From: Fidelibacterota bacterium
GTDB lineage: Bacteria; Fidelibacterota; UBA2242; JAFGTP01
Assembly: GCA_016934035.1 (NCBI GenBank)
Contig: JAFGTP010000043.1
Coordinates: forward strand, 1 to 64,000
Direction: 5' to 3'
DNA length: 64,000 nucleotides
The stretch's first letter is position 1. Each line of letters begins with the position of its first letter. Below are positions 29,462 through 38,997 of the stretch, in pieces. The notes under the pieces are model-generated. The model ran no database searches. It worked only from the letters and a program-made list of their open reading frames with translations, and was not told the origin of the DNA. Made by a program: the position numbers and the translations under genes.

Positions 29462-30832
29462 TTATCGGCTGATCATAATGATTTTGACAGTACGATTTTT
29501 GGCCATGTCTGGAAATTCTATTGATTTTCCAAAACCCATGGTTGCAATTGTCTCTTTTCTGAAACCATTTTTAACCAGGTAATCTTTGACCCATTCAGCC
29601 CGTTTGAGTGATAATTTAATGTTATATTCATCACTACCACTTTTATCAGCGTATCCTTTGATTAGGATGTTATATATACCTTCGCTTCTGAGCTGATCGA
29701 GCAATAATTCAAGGTTGTCTTGACTGTCATCTGTGGGTACTGATTTATTGGTGTCAAAATAAATATTTAATAACATACCACTATCATCGGTACCTGTACT
29801 GGCTTCCATTAAATAACTATCCGGACATCCGTCTTCGTCTTCATAACCATTCATTGTTTCGGCGGCGTTGGGACACTGGTCCTCAAGATCATTGATGCCA
29901 TCACCATCGTTGTCAAGATCTGGTGCGCCATCTTCATCTTCGAATCCATCATAATCTTCAGGATCATTGGGAGCAGCATCGGCATTGTCTGGAATCCTGT
30001 CACCATCATTATCATATTCAGGACATCCATCTTTGTCTTCAAAATCATCAAAATCTTCTGGTTCGTTGGGGCAGACATCCAATTCATCCGGAATGCCGTC
30101 TTGGTCATTATCCAGATCAGGTGCGCCATCGCTATCTTCAAAACAATCTTTATCTTCCGGGTCTTTTGGAGCCAAATCATCTTTATCCGGAACACCATCT
30201 CCGTCAGAATCAATCGGATTACCAAAATAATAAGTAAGACCCAGTCGAATTTCTGTATTGTTCTCATTTGAATCGCCATAACCGGAGTGATCAAAAGATT
30301 CATATTGATAGATTCCATATCTCATGCTGGCATCAAGTCCAAATCGATCAGAAATAAAGTATTCCAAACCACCACCAAAGGTAAATTGTTTATCGATCTG
30401 GGAACCAAACTCTCTGTGACCTTTGCCGAAACCCAGTAGATGAATCGGAGGTTCGCCACTGGTTTGATCTCGAATATCAGTAATATGAGTACCATATCCG
30501 ATAATCCCGTAAGGATTGATTCTATAGCCGATTAACGGCATAATTTTCAAATTTATGTGATAGGGAAAATAATAGGTTCTGAAATCTTCCGGATTATCAT
30601 CAACTTCTGCTACTCCAAGCCCTGAGCTGAGTTCCATGCCGAAAAATCTGTGTAATCTGTGGGTAAATTGAATTTGATGGATAGGTATCCAACCAAAATC
30701 ATCTTCGGTTCCACCTGAATAATCATTAATCCCCAATACATAACTCAAACCAGATCTGCCAACTGCCTGCTGTCCAAAAGCGAGGGTTGCAAGAATCATA
30801 GTAAGAATAAAAACGGTTAGTTGTTTTTTCAT
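29462..30832 (-). CDS. OmpA-family outer membrane protein with thrombospondin type-3 repeats
   Basis: 456 residues. A signal peptide (MKKQLTVFILTMILATLAFG), an N-terminal beta barrel to about 205, then TSP type-3 calcium-binding repeats at about 205-335 (repeated D-x-D-x-D-G units such as DSDGDGVPD and DNDGDGIND with DxCP), and a C-terminal OmpA domain at about 345-456 that binds peptidoglycan (NIYFDTNKS, GYADKSGSDEYN, LSLKRAEWV). It would anchor the outer membrane to the wall. A good promoter lies 30-60 bases upstream, and a strong terminator follows. Such OmpA/TSP3 proteins are abundant in Bacteroidota and related phyla. Confidence 0.93.
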   Translation of the reverse strand: MKKQLTVFILTMILATLAFGQQAVGRSGLSYVLGINDYSGGTEDDFGWIPIHQIQFTHRLHRFFGMELSSGLGVAEVDDNPEDFRTYYFPYHINLKIMPLIGYRINPYGIIGYGTHITDIRDQTSGEPPIHLLGFGKGHREFGSQIDKQFTFGGGLEYFISDRFGLDASMRYGIYQYESFDHSGYGDSNENNTEIRLGLTYYFGNPIDSDGDGVPDKDDLAPKDPEDKDCFEDSDGAPDLDNDQDGIPDELDVCPNEPEDFDDFEDKDGCPEYDNDGDRIPDNADAAPNDPEDYDGFEDEDGAPDLDNDGDGINDLEDQCPNAAETMNGYEDEDGCPDSYLMEASTGTDDSGMLLNIYFDTNKSVPTDDSQDNLELLLDQLRSEGIYNILIKGYADKSGSDEYNIKLSLKRAEWVKDYLVKNGFRKETIATMGFGKSIEFPDMAKNRTVKIIMISR

Positions 30833-30867
30833 AACCTACCTCATAATTTAGTTCTACGTTTCTGTTT

Positions 30868-30896
30868 ATATTATCAATAAAAAAATCTATTATCAA
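30868..30896 (-). promoter_or_regulatory. Sigma-70-type promoter of the OmpA-family gene
   Basis: On the minus strand, TTGATA (30891-30896), a 17-base spacer and TAATAT (30868-30873). Transcription would start near 30861, leaving a leader of about 30 bases before the ATG at 30832. Seen by eye, not tested. Confidence 0.6.
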
Positions 30897-30989
30897 GAAG
30901 TTTAGATAAATTAATATTTTAATTTATGATTTATCTGTGAAATATTACAATCATATTTTTAAAGAAGGTAATTATTGTTAGATTTTGAT

Positions 30990-31559
30990 ATGAATAAAAT
31001 ATTATACACATTTTTATTTATAATTTTTCAGGTGAAACTCCTGTTAGCTGCCGAGGTCTTTAGTGAATTAGGTTTTCACTTCAATTTGACAAATATTGTC
31101 AAAGCTGACCTGCTTGGAAAATATTATGACGTCTTTAATTGCGGTGGCAGTTTTGGAATTTCAACACCTTTCTATTTCGGAAGGTTTTCTATCCATACTT
31201 CCGTTCTGGATAATAAAAAATGGAATAATAATACAGATCATTATTTTTCAATGACTTCCTTTCTAGAGTGGGACTATCCGATTGAAGTGCTGAAATATTT
31301 TAGAATTACACCTGGATTAGGTGCCGGAAATTATTTTATGTATTTTCCTTTAAAAACAGAAGAACTCCAAATCGAATCTGAAATATGCCTGCTGGGAAAA
31401 ATTGGTTTTGAAACTAATTTTTTTAAATATGTTGGTTTTTCATGTAATTATTATTTAAAAGAAATCTCGACCTTTCACAAATTGTACATTGAAGATGTGG
31501 AAGTTGGCTTTTTTATCAAGTTCAGAACAGGCCGGAGGTTCAGGAATTTTCTTAAATGA
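30990..31559 (+). CDS. Secreted outer-membrane barrel-like protein of unknown function
   Basis: 189 residues from this start. Signal peptide MNKILYTFLFIIFQVKLLLA, then a mature part with alternating strands rich in Phe, Tyr and Gly, typical of a small outer-membrane barrel. A TTG at 30975 has the better-placed ribosome site (AAGGT), but would put two acidic residues before the signal peptide; the true start is one of these two. Its stop overlaps the start of the next gene, so it opens a three-gene envelope operon with the receptor-like barrel and the PAP2 phosphatase. I recognise no named family. Confidence 0.68.
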   Translation: MNKILYTFLFIIFQVKLLLAAEVFSELGFHFNLTNIVKADLLGKYYDVFNCGGSFGISTPFYFGRFSIHTSVLDNKKWNNNTDHYFSMTSFLEWDYPIEVLKYFRITPGLGAGNYFMYFPLKTEELQIESEICLLGKIGFETNFFKYVGFSCNYYLKEISTFHKLYIEDVEVGFFIKFRTGRRFRNFLK

Positions 31560-33394
31560 AGAAATTTATTGCTTTTCTATTGTTTATGGTACCACTGCTC
31601 GGTGAAACTTTTACAAGGGATGATTTATTGGATATGGGATGTTATCGCATTGGTGATATTCTTTACCATATTGAAAAAACAGAATTAGTATCAACCGATG
31701 GTTTCCATTTTAAAACTAGTCTGATGAACTATCAAAAGCAAGGAACAAATTTTTTGAAACTTTTCATTGATGATCATTTATTCGGCGCCAATATTCTGGA
31801 AGGCAGTCAGATAAACTGGCTTCCGATTGATGTCAATAGTATTGATTCTGTCATTATTATTGATAGAAATGGTTTTTACAAAGGAGAATATTTAAAAGAT
31901 GGTGCCATTCAGATTTTTACAAAAAAAAATAAGCAAATTATCAATGCAAATTTCGGGGGAAATTGGGGGAATGAATCCGGTGATCCCGGACCACTGAAAT
32001 ATACTGATCGTGAGACTGAAAATGTGGATAAAATTGGGCAGAATTTAAATACTTATTTATCGATCAATATTGATGAAAATTATTTATCCGGCTTTATGAA
32101 TTATCGGCAACACACATACCGGGACCCAAGAATGTTACCCAGAATTGAATCGATGTTACAGGACCGTTACTGGATCGGTATGGATCAGTTCAGTGCCGGT
32201 GAAATGATAAGTTTAAAAAACCATTCCTTTGTTATCAGCCAGGTATATGGTAAAAATTGTTTTTATTATCATCCGCAATATCAGTTAGAGGTGCCTTCGG
32301 ATATTTATTACGATCATGCCAGTTATTATGGCCATTTCAATTTGTTTGGAATAAGTCTTGATTTGCGTTCCAATTGGGAAAATTATCATTCGGAGTATAT
32401 TGAAAACAGTCAAAATATCAATATAGATTGGAGATTAAAAAATTTTAGTAATAACCTTCACATTTCGCGAAAAGTCAATGCCTTTAACATAATTACCGCG
32501 TTGGATTATGAAGTGATTCGATATCGTTCAAAAAAATATTCTAAATTAGGAAATATTTGGTCCTTAGCTTATTCAGGAGATAATTTATATCATGAGTTTA
32601 CTGTTGGGTTTGACGTATTTTTTGAGGATAAAAAAGTAAAAAATAGTATCAATACTGCCTTGACTTCCATTTATATCTTTGAGGATAATAACCGGTTGAT
32701 TTCCAATTTGTATTTTCAAACCTTCGCGTCAAACGATGTGTTTGATATTAAATATTTTCAATCGGATGAAATATTGAATGATGACCAATTTTTCAGAATT
32801 CGAGAGTCAGTTTCTTTGGGTACTACAATAGGGGGCAATCTTTCTGCAGAAATGAGAGAGTGGAAAAATTTTGAAATAAAAATTGGAATTCCTTTTAATT
32901 ACAATATCAATAAACAATTACAATTGAATGATTTTGACAATAGAACCATTGAGTTTACTGAATATCTCAATGAAAATTATTTTACAGCTAGCTATGGATT
33001 GTATTTTAAGACAATCTTATTTCCTGAAAAATCATTATCGACAACAGGTTTTTACCAGGTAATCCGATACCTCTTTGATGATCATTTTGACCGGGTCAAT
33101 AATGAATTCATCATGAACAAGGCCGTTGTCAGCACAAAATACAAGCCTTCCTCAAGCTTTTCTTCAGTTCTGAAATTGATATATTGGAAAAATAATTTTC
33201 AAAATCTTCACTATATATCTTACCCCAAACGTGATATTATAACGATTGATGTATCCTTGATTAAATATTTCTGGAACAAGCGATGCTCGTCAAATTTCAT
33301 GATTAAAAACCTGATGAATAATCGTTATTGGCTTCATCAGGAAGGAATTGCTTTCGACAGAAGCATGTATTTCGGAGTTAATTTTTGGTTATGA
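31556..33394 (+). CDS. TonB-dependent-receptor-like outer membrane protein
   Basis: 612 residues. Signal peptide (MKKFIAFLLFMVPLLG), then a region up to about 125 that resembles a receptor plug (a short strand pattern ending in IDSVIIIDR.. GAIQIFTKK, like the end of a TonB plug), followed by about 480 residues of long amphipathic strands and a C-terminal aromatic strand ending in FGVNFWL. There is no clear TonB box, and the protein is shorter than most such receptors. The ATGA start overlaps the previous gene, and the PAP2 gene start overlaps its end, so all three are made together. The substrate is unknown; lipid or isoprenoid handling is a guess from the PAP2 partner. Confidence 0.65.
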   Translation: MKKFIAFLLFMVPLLGETFTRDDLLDMGCYRIGDILYHIEKTELVSTDGFHFKTSLMNYQKQGTNFLKLFIDDHLFGANILEGSQINWLPIDVNSIDSVIIIDRNGFYKGEYLKDGAIQIFTKKNKQIINANFGGNWGNESGDPGPLKYTDRETENVDKIGQNLNTYLSINIDENYLSGFMNYRQHTYRDPRMLPRIESMLQDRYWIGMDQFSAGEMISLKNHSFVISQVYGKNCFYYHPQYQLEVPSDIYYDHASYYGHFNLFGISLDLRSNWENYHSEYIENSQNINIDWRLKNFSNNLHISRKVNAFNIITALDYEVIRYRSKKYSKLGNIWSLAYSGDNLYHEFTVGFDVFFEDKKVKNSINTALTSIYIFEDNNRLISNLYFQTFASNDVFDIKYFQSDEILNDDQFFRIRESVSLGTTIGGNLSAEMREWKNFEIKIGIPFNYNINKQLQLNDFDNRTIEFTEYLNENYFTASYGLYFKTILFPEKSLSTTGFYQVIRYLFDDHFDRVNNEFIMNKAVVSTKYKPSSSFSSVLKLIYWKNNFQNLHYISYPKRDIITIDVSLIKYFWNKRCSSNFMIKNLMNNRYWLHQEGIAFDRSMYFGVNFWL

Positions 33395-34188
33395 GAAAAC
33401 TGGCCTTGTATTTTACTGTTTTATTGATGCAGATTCAAATGCTTAATTCTGCAACACCTGCGTTTCCGAATTATCTCAGAGACTTCAAATCGATGGGCCG
33501 AAATGCAGGTGAGAGGATCGATGATTTTTATCCTGAATTAGGGTGTATTGGTTTAATGGCCGGGATACTGGTTTGGAAAGGCGATGAATTGGTTCGGAAC
33601 AACCTGGTTGATTGCAATAAAAAACAGTTTGAAAATAAAATTTTAAATGCTGCTACCTTACCGGCCCGATGGTATGGGGCCAATACTAAAAATTTGCTAT
33701 ATACATTTGTGGGTTTAACGGGGTCTTTTTATCTTTTTGGAAAAACCTTTAATTGCTCCAAATCGGAAGAAACATCCTACTTAGTGATGGAATCCTTTGT
33801 GTTTACTACCAGTATTGTGGAAACCAGTAAGTTTTTTCTGGGCCGAGCCCGGCCTTTCAAAAATTTAGGATCCAGGAATTTTGAATTTTTTAATGCTCAT
33901 GAATCGAACCATTCACTGCCTTCAGGCCACACTGCCATCGCTTTTTCCATGGCTGGCATTGTCGCTATGTCATCGGATTCCTATTGGATCAAAGTTCCGT
34001 GCTATCTATGGGCGACCAGTGCCGGTTTACAGCGGATCGGTTTTGATGTTCATTGGGTTTCTGATGTCATACTTGGCGGCCTGGTTGGCTATAGTATTTC
34101 ATCCTTTTTGCATCACCATTACTATGAAAAAAAAATAGATCAAAAAGTAAAACCCTCAGTATCCTTTAATATTGTCATACCGCTGTGA
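33391..34188 (+). CDS. PAP2-family membrane phosphatase
   Basis: 265 residues with an N-terminal signal or membrane segment. All three PAP2 motifs are seen: KFFLGRARPF, SLPSGHTA and RIGFDVHWVSD, with the catalytic His residues. PAP2 enzymes remove phosphate from lipid phosphates such as phosphatidic acid, undecaprenyl diphosphate or lipid A. The frame is open from a TTG at 33385, but the ATG at 33391 overlaps the previous stop (ATGA) and is the better start. Its 3' end overlaps the SRAP gene on the other strand by 49 bases. Confidence 0.88.
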   Translation: MRKLALYFTVLLMQIQMLNSATPAFPNYLRDFKSMGRNAGERIDDFYPELGCIGLMAGILVWKGDELVRNNLVDCNKKQFENKILNAATLPARWYGANTKNLLYTFVGLTGSFYLFGKTFNCSKSEETSYLVMESFVFTTSIVETSKFFLGRARPFKNLGSRNFEFFNAHESNHSLPSGHTAIAFSMAGIVAMSSDSYWIKVPCYLWATSAGLQRIGFDVHWVSDVILGGLVGYSISSFLHHHYYEKKIDQKVKPSVSFNIVIPL

Positions 34189-34880
34189 TTTAAAAAAAGG
34201 CCAGGGGTCTCGGATTCAAATCTTTGTAAGCACAAGGAAGAATTATTTGCTGGGTGATTGACAAAATAAGTAACAGGATAATAATTTAGTTTTTCCTCAA
34301 AGGGAATTAATAATTTCAGGGCCATATCCTTATCATATCTGGTGTGATTAATCCAGAATTCAATTTTGTCTTTGGGAATAATTGCCGGCATTCGATGGTG
34401 AATATGAGCGATTTCCTGTTGGGGTTCTGTAGTAATAACAGTATAGGTGTGAATTATTTTATCGCGGTCCGACTGCCACTGGCTCCATAGTCCGGCCATG
34501 GAAATAAAATCCCGGTCTTTTCGGAAAATAAAGTAGGGCCTTTTTCCAAGGCCAGTATTTTTCCATTCATAATACCCATCGGTAATGACAATACATCGTT
34601 GTTGTTTTATCAAAGGGGCAAAGGATTTTTTTTCGGTTAACCGGTCACTGCGGGCATTGATCATTTTATATCCAATACTTCTGTCTTTAGCCCAGAATGG
34701 AATCAATCCCCATTGCATTGGCACAATCGTCCTTCCGCCTTTGTATATTAAGACGGGAGTTTGTTGAGAAGGAGCAATATTAAAACTGGGGTTCCATTCA
34801 AAGCAGGCATTATCGGTATTTTGTAAATATTCCTTGATTATTTCAGTTTTATCTTTTGTTAAAGTTTTTCTTCCGCACAT
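34140..34880 (-). CDS. SRAP-family protein (YedK/HMCES), abasic-site DNA-protein crosslinker
   Basis: 246 residues. The hallmark Cys2 right after the start Met (MCGR), NARSDRL, GYYEW and HHRMPAII are all present. In known members Cys2 forms a stable thiazolidine link with abasic sites in single-stranded DNA, protecting them. It stands alone here and converges with the PAP2 gene, with an overlap of 49 bases. No LexA-type box was recognised upstream. Confidence 0.92.
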   Translation of the reverse strand: MCGRKTLTKDKTEIIKEYLQNTDNACFEWNPSFNIAPSQQTPVLIYKGGRTIVPMQWGLIPFWAKDRSIGYKMINARSDRLTEKKSFAPLIKQQRCIVITDGYYEWKNTGLGKRPYFIFRKDRDFISMAGLWSQWQSDRDKIIHTYTVITTEPQQEIAHIHHRMPAIIPKDKIEFWINHTRYDKDMALKLLIPFEEKLNYYPVTYFVNHPANNSSLCLQRFESETPGLFLNHSGMTILKDTEGFTF

Positions 34881-35003
34881 ATTGAAAAGCTAAGGCATCC
34901 ATTCCTCAAGATCAATAAGTTTAATTTCTCTTATAGATTTAATAATGGTATTATATTTGATAGATAAAATGACTAATTTTTTAATCAAATAAGGAATATT
35001 TAA

Positions 35004-35915
35004 ATGAAAAACAGAATTTTATTGGAAACCGGTACTAATGAGATGGAACTTTTAGCAGTTGAAATAGACCATCAATATTTTGGAATGAATGTCGCAAAGG
35101 TACAATCGATCCAGCAGTATGACCCAAAATTAGTCACTAAAATGCCAATCAAAGTGCCCGGCATCATTGGCCGGCTGACATATCGAAAAAGGAATATTCC
35201 CTTGATTGATCTGGCCTCTATTCTTGGCCGGAATGACCCTCCGGGGGACAGCAAGCAGATTGTTGTTGTAACTGAATTTAATAATTCACTGAACAGTTTT
35301 AAAGTTCATGGTGTTAATCAAATTTACAGGCTATCCTGGGAAAGATTGACCCCCTTGAAAGGGATTATGAATAAAAATTCCTTTGTAACTGGTTCAGTTA
35401 TTATTGATGACCATGAAATTCTTGTTCTGGATCTTGAATATATTCTTGCTATGCTTTTTCCGGAATTGACTTTGGAAGAAGTTTCCAATGATGTGGTTGA
35501 CCAAGGCCGGGAACGCGACAGAAACCAATTAAAAATTTATTTTGCTGAAGATTCAAATATTATTCGTAAAGGGGTTATCAGTGCCTTAAATAAAGTCGGT
35601 TATCATGATATTACCGAATTTGGAGATGGTAAAATAGCCTATGATTTTTTTATGGAAATCAAAGAAAAATCATCTGCTGACATGAGCAATAGTGTGCTGA
35701 TTTCTGACATTGAAATGCCGGAAATGGACGGCTTGACCTTATGCAAAAATCTGAAAAATGATCCTGATCTGGGAAAAATACATATCACCATGTTTTCCAG
35801 TCTGATCAATCGACAAATGATCGAAAAATGCAAAAGTGTCGGTGCCGATAATTATGTGACTAAACCTGAAGTCAATAGACTCATCCATATTCTTGACACC
35901 TTTTGTAAAAATTAG
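35004..35915 (+). CDS. cheV: Chemotaxis protein CheV (CheW domain plus receiver)
   Basis: 303 residues. N-terminal CheW-like domain (about 10-160; VPGIIGRLTYRKRNIPLIDL) and C-terminal receiver (about 175-300) with acceptor Asp235 in SDIEMPEMDG and Lys in VTKPE. CheV couples receptors to CheA and can dampen signalling when phosphorylated. AAGGAA precedes the start. It lies some 17.6 kb away from the main chemosensory operon as a single gene, but could serve the same CheA. Confidence 0.93.
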   Translation: MKNRILLETGTNEMELLAVEIDHQYFGMNVAKVQSIQQYDPKLVTKMPIKVPGIIGRLTYRKRNIPLIDLASILGRNDPPGDSKQIVVVTEFNNSLNSFKVHGVNQIYRLSWERLTPLKGIMNKNSFVTGSVIIDDHEILVLDLEYILAMLFPELTLEEVSNDVVDQGRERDRNQLKIYFAEDSNIIRKGVISALNKVGYHDITEFGDGKIAYDFFMEIKEKSSADMSNSVLISDIEMPEMDGLTLCKNLKNDPDLGKIHITMFSSLINRQMIEKCKSVGADNYVTKPEVNRLIHILDTFCKN

Positions 35916-35924
35916 CTATAACGA

Positions 35925-38912
35925 CTACTTCGCAGCGATTGTTTTCAATTGTTCCCGGGCTATTTTGCTCAGACTGTACAGTCTCTCTACAGTCACAGTG
36001 TAGACACCCCAGGCTTCTTCTACTTTTCCTCTTACTACAAACAGCTGTTCCCAGTTCAGCAAATCACCAAATTCTTTGTAAATTTCCGGAAACATTACGC
36101 ATTCATAAATATCGGTCTCATCTTCAAAGGTGACAAATTCCATGGGCTGGTGTTTTTTTGTGCTGGTTACTTTGCGAGTGATTTTAACACCCGCAAGGTT
36201 GATAACCCGGTTTTTATATTTTGCAAGATTAATTGCCTTGCGGGTCCGGCCCTGGAGAATATCAGAATAAAGATAAAGGGGATGCCGGGTAACAGGAAAC
36301 CCAAAGGCCTCGTTTTCCATCTTGAGCAATTCAGCAAGAGGTAAATCCCCTTCTCTTTCCGGAATATATTTGGGTTCGTTATGGTCCCTGGTGAGGCAGT
36401 GAATGGCCACATTGTAGGCGATTTCCTTGTGTGACATACCGGGCTCAATACCATAAAAACAACCGCTGTCTGTTAGTATCATTGCATCGGAAAAATCAAT
36501 CTCAACCCGTTGAAAAAAATCCATTAAAGATGTAAAAAACCTGTTTTTTCGCTCTTTGATGATAAGATCGACAGTGGTGTGTTTTAATCGTTGGATCGCC
36601 ATGAAGCCCATGCGAATTTTATCCTTGCGACCTTTGTATAAGACCTCGCTGAGGTTGATATCTGGTTTAAGAATCGTAATACCAAACCTTCGGCCTTCAC
36701 TCACATAGGCAAAGGCAGAATAGAAGCCACCCTGGTTACTGATCACCGCCGCCAGAAATTCTGCCGGATAATTGGCTTTCAGATAGGCGCAGGTAAAAGA
36801 GAGCCGGGCAAAGGAGGCCGAGTGGGGCTTGCAAAAGGAATAGCCGGAAAAGGACTCAATCATTGACCAGAGATCCGTTGCCAGTTGCCGTGGATAACCC
36901 CGCTTTTCAGCTCCTCTGAAAAAATTGTTTTTCCATTGAGGTTTGACCTCCTGCAGATTGGGGCGGGAAATCACCTTGCGCAAATAGTCGGATTCTTTGT
37001 AACTGAACCCAGCTACCTGTCGCGCCACCATGGAAACCTGTTCCTCATAAACCATAATGCCGTAACTCTCTTCAAGACATTTTAAATCCGGGTGGATCAG
37101 ATTCCATGGTTTCCCATGGATTCTTTCTAGCATGAGGTTAATAAAACGGTTGGCGGCCGGACGAATGATAGAGGAGTAGATCACCACATGCTCAAAATCT
37201 GCCACACCCGCTTTGGTCAACAGTTGTCGCGTGGCCGGGCTTTCGATATAAAAAACGCCCATTGTCTGACCGGTTTCCATCAGTTGCCGGGTTTTTTCGT
37301 CGTCAGTGCCTCTGATGGCATAATAGTCCAGGTGAATATTGCGATAAAGTTTGAGCATTTTGATGGTGTCCCTGACCACGGCCAGGGAGCGGTTGCCCAA
37401 AAGGTCAATTTTTAACAAACCGGAATCTTCGGTCTGGTCTTTTTCCCATTCGATGATATTAACGCCTTTGGGGGCTTTTTCCACCGGAACATAGTTGCGC
37501 ATATCATCCGGCACAATGATCACACCTCCGGGATGCACAGATGGATAGCGAAAAACGCCCCGTATATTATCACTCTGACGAATGATTTCAAGCAGATCTT
37601 CATCAAGATTGAGGTTTTTAAAACGATTATTACTTTTGACCCATTTCACCAGTTCTTTGGGGCGACTCATGAAACCGATGCGTTTGGTCACAGCTTTTAT
37701 CTCTTCATTGGAAAGGCCAAAGACTTTGCCTGTCTCACGAATAGCTGAACGGGGTTGCAGAAAGACCTGACTGGCGACCATGGCTGTGCGGCTGGTGCCA
37801 TATTTTCGAAAGACATAATCCAGTACATTGTCGCGTTCATCCCAGGGAAAATCTATGTCAATATCTGGCATGTCCACGCGTTCGGGATGAATAAAGCGCT
37901 CAAAAACCAGATTGTATTGAATCGGGTCTACCTGGGTGATAAACAGGCAGTAGGATACAATGGAAGCAGCCCCGGAACCACGACCAATGGTGGCACTCTG
38001 ACTGTTTTTTACAATATCATAGACCACAAGAAAATAAGGGGAAAAGCCCTTCTGCGTGATGATGGATAATTCGTATTCGATCCGGTCTTCGATTTCTGGT
38101 GTGATTGTATCATATCGCAGTCTGGCACCCTGGTAAACCAGTTTGCGCAGGTCTTTGTTGGCCTTGTGATTGTGCCGGAGATTCAGGTTTGGAAAAATTG
38201 TATCTACAAAATTCCAATCGGTCTTGCAACGCTCTGCAAGATAATAGGTGTTGTTGATTGCGTCCAGAGAATTGGGGAACAATTCAATCATTTCTTCTTC
38301 GTTGCGAAAATAATTTTTCGGGCTTTTAAAACTCTTTGCCGTCAAGGCAGAAAGGGTGGTGTTCTTCTCAATGGCCCGCAGGATTTTGTGGGCTTTGTGT
38401 TCTTGGGGATGAATAAAATAGACATCGCCTGTAGCCACGACTTCCAGACCATTTTCCCGAGCGATGAAGCGGGCGTCGTTTTCGGACATTCCACAGCGCA
38501 ATTCCACAAAAAGATGGGAGGAAGGAATGAATTTTCTCAATTCTTTGGTGACTTTCACCTGATGGGAAAGAATGAAAACGCCGGCGGTTTGTTTTTCAAA
38601 TAATTGCTGCAGGGTGATGGCTTTATTGGCTTTGACATCAGAAATAATGTGGCATATGTTTTCATAGCCTTTTTGGTTTTCTGCCAGCAGGATCAAATCA
38701 AAATGATCGGTGATAATGTTGGTACCGGCGATAGGAAGAATGTTCAAATCCCTGGCTTTTTGTATAAAATGAATAAAACTTCGCAGGCTGTTCACTTCGG
38801 TCAGGGCAATGGCTTTCTGGCCATATTCTTTGGCCCTGAGCAACAGGTCCCTGATGGTGATTGTGCTCATCATGGCTGAGAAATTTGAGTGTGTATTTAA
38901 ATGGCAAAACAT
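35925..38912 (-). CDS. dnaE: DNA polymerase III alpha subunit, short DnaE (DnaE2/ImuC-like)
   Basis: 995 residues, shorter than replicative DnaE (about 1160). PHP domain at the N-terminus with changed metal motifs: HLNTHSNFS, and ALTEVNS where ALTDHG is usual. The polymerase core keeps GRGSGAAS and the acidic PDIDIDF site. Fingers, helix-hairpin-helix and an OB fold at the C-terminus follow (about 885-975). Length and degenerate PHP point to an accessory, possibly error-prone polymerase of the DnaE2/ImuC group, used in damage tolerance; no imuA or imuB is beside it. A reduced replicative DnaE is the alternative. Confidence 0.88.
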   Translation of the reverse strand: MFCHLNTHSNFSAMMSTITIRDLLLRAKEYGQKAIALTEVNSLRSFIHFIQKARDLNILPIAGTNIITDHFDLILLAENQKGYENICHIISDVKANKAITLQQLFEKQTAGVFILSHQVKVTKELRKFIPSSHLFVELRCGMSENDARFIARENGLEVVATGDVYFIHPQEHKAHKILRAIEKNTTLSALTAKSFKSPKNYFRNEEEMIELFPNSLDAINNTYYLAERCKTDWNFVDTIFPNLNLRHNHKANKDLRKLVYQGARLRYDTITPEIEDRIEYELSIITQKGFSPYFLVVYDIVKNSQSATIGRGSGAASIVSYCLFITQVDPIQYNLVFERFIHPERVDMPDIDIDFPWDERDNVLDYVFRKYGTSRTAMVASQVFLQPRSAIRETGKVFGLSNEEIKAVTKRIGFMSRPKELVKWVKSNNRFKNLNLDEDLLEIIRQSDNIRGVFRYPSVHPGGVIIVPDDMRNYVPVEKAPKGVNIIEWEKDQTEDSGLLKIDLLGNRSLAVVRDTIKMLKLYRNIHLDYYAIRGTDDEKTRQLMETGQTMGVFYIESPATRQLLTKAGVADFEHVVIYSSIIRPAANRFINLMLERIHGKPWNLIHPDLKCLEESYGIMVYEEQVSMVARQVAGFSYKESDYLRKVISRPNLQEVKPQWKNNFFRGAEKRGYPRQLATDLWSMIESFSGYSFCKPHSASFARLSFTCAYLKANYPAEFLAAVISNQGGFYSAFAYVSEGRRFGITILKPDINLSEVLYKGRKDKIRMGFMAIQRLKHTTVDLIIKERKNRFFTSLMDFFQRVEIDFSDAMILTDSGCFYGIEPGMSHKEIAYNVAIHCLTRDHNEPKYIPEREGDLPLAELLKMENEAFGFPVTRHPLYLYSDILQGRTRKAINLAKYKNRVINLAGVKITRKVTSTKKHQPMEFVTFEDETDIYECVMFPEIYKEFGDLLNWEQLFVVRGKVEEAWGVYTVTVERLYSLSKIAREQLKTIAAK

Positions 38913-38997
38913 AAATATTGCTTAATTTTTTACTATTAACTTACTAGTAAATTTATATAGAAAATCTGCAAAAGGAAACTGTTTTGCAATATAAATT

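Noticed and set aside
29881-30230. DNA repeat in the OmpA-family gene
   Set aside because: It encodes known TSP type-3 calcium-binding repeats and is not a separate element.
29851-30318. 155-codon minus-strand frame and plus-strand frames over the type-3 repeats
   Set aside because: Low-complexity Met/Ile- or His/Ser-rich translations arise from the repeated D-x-D-G coding sequence of the OmpA-family gene.
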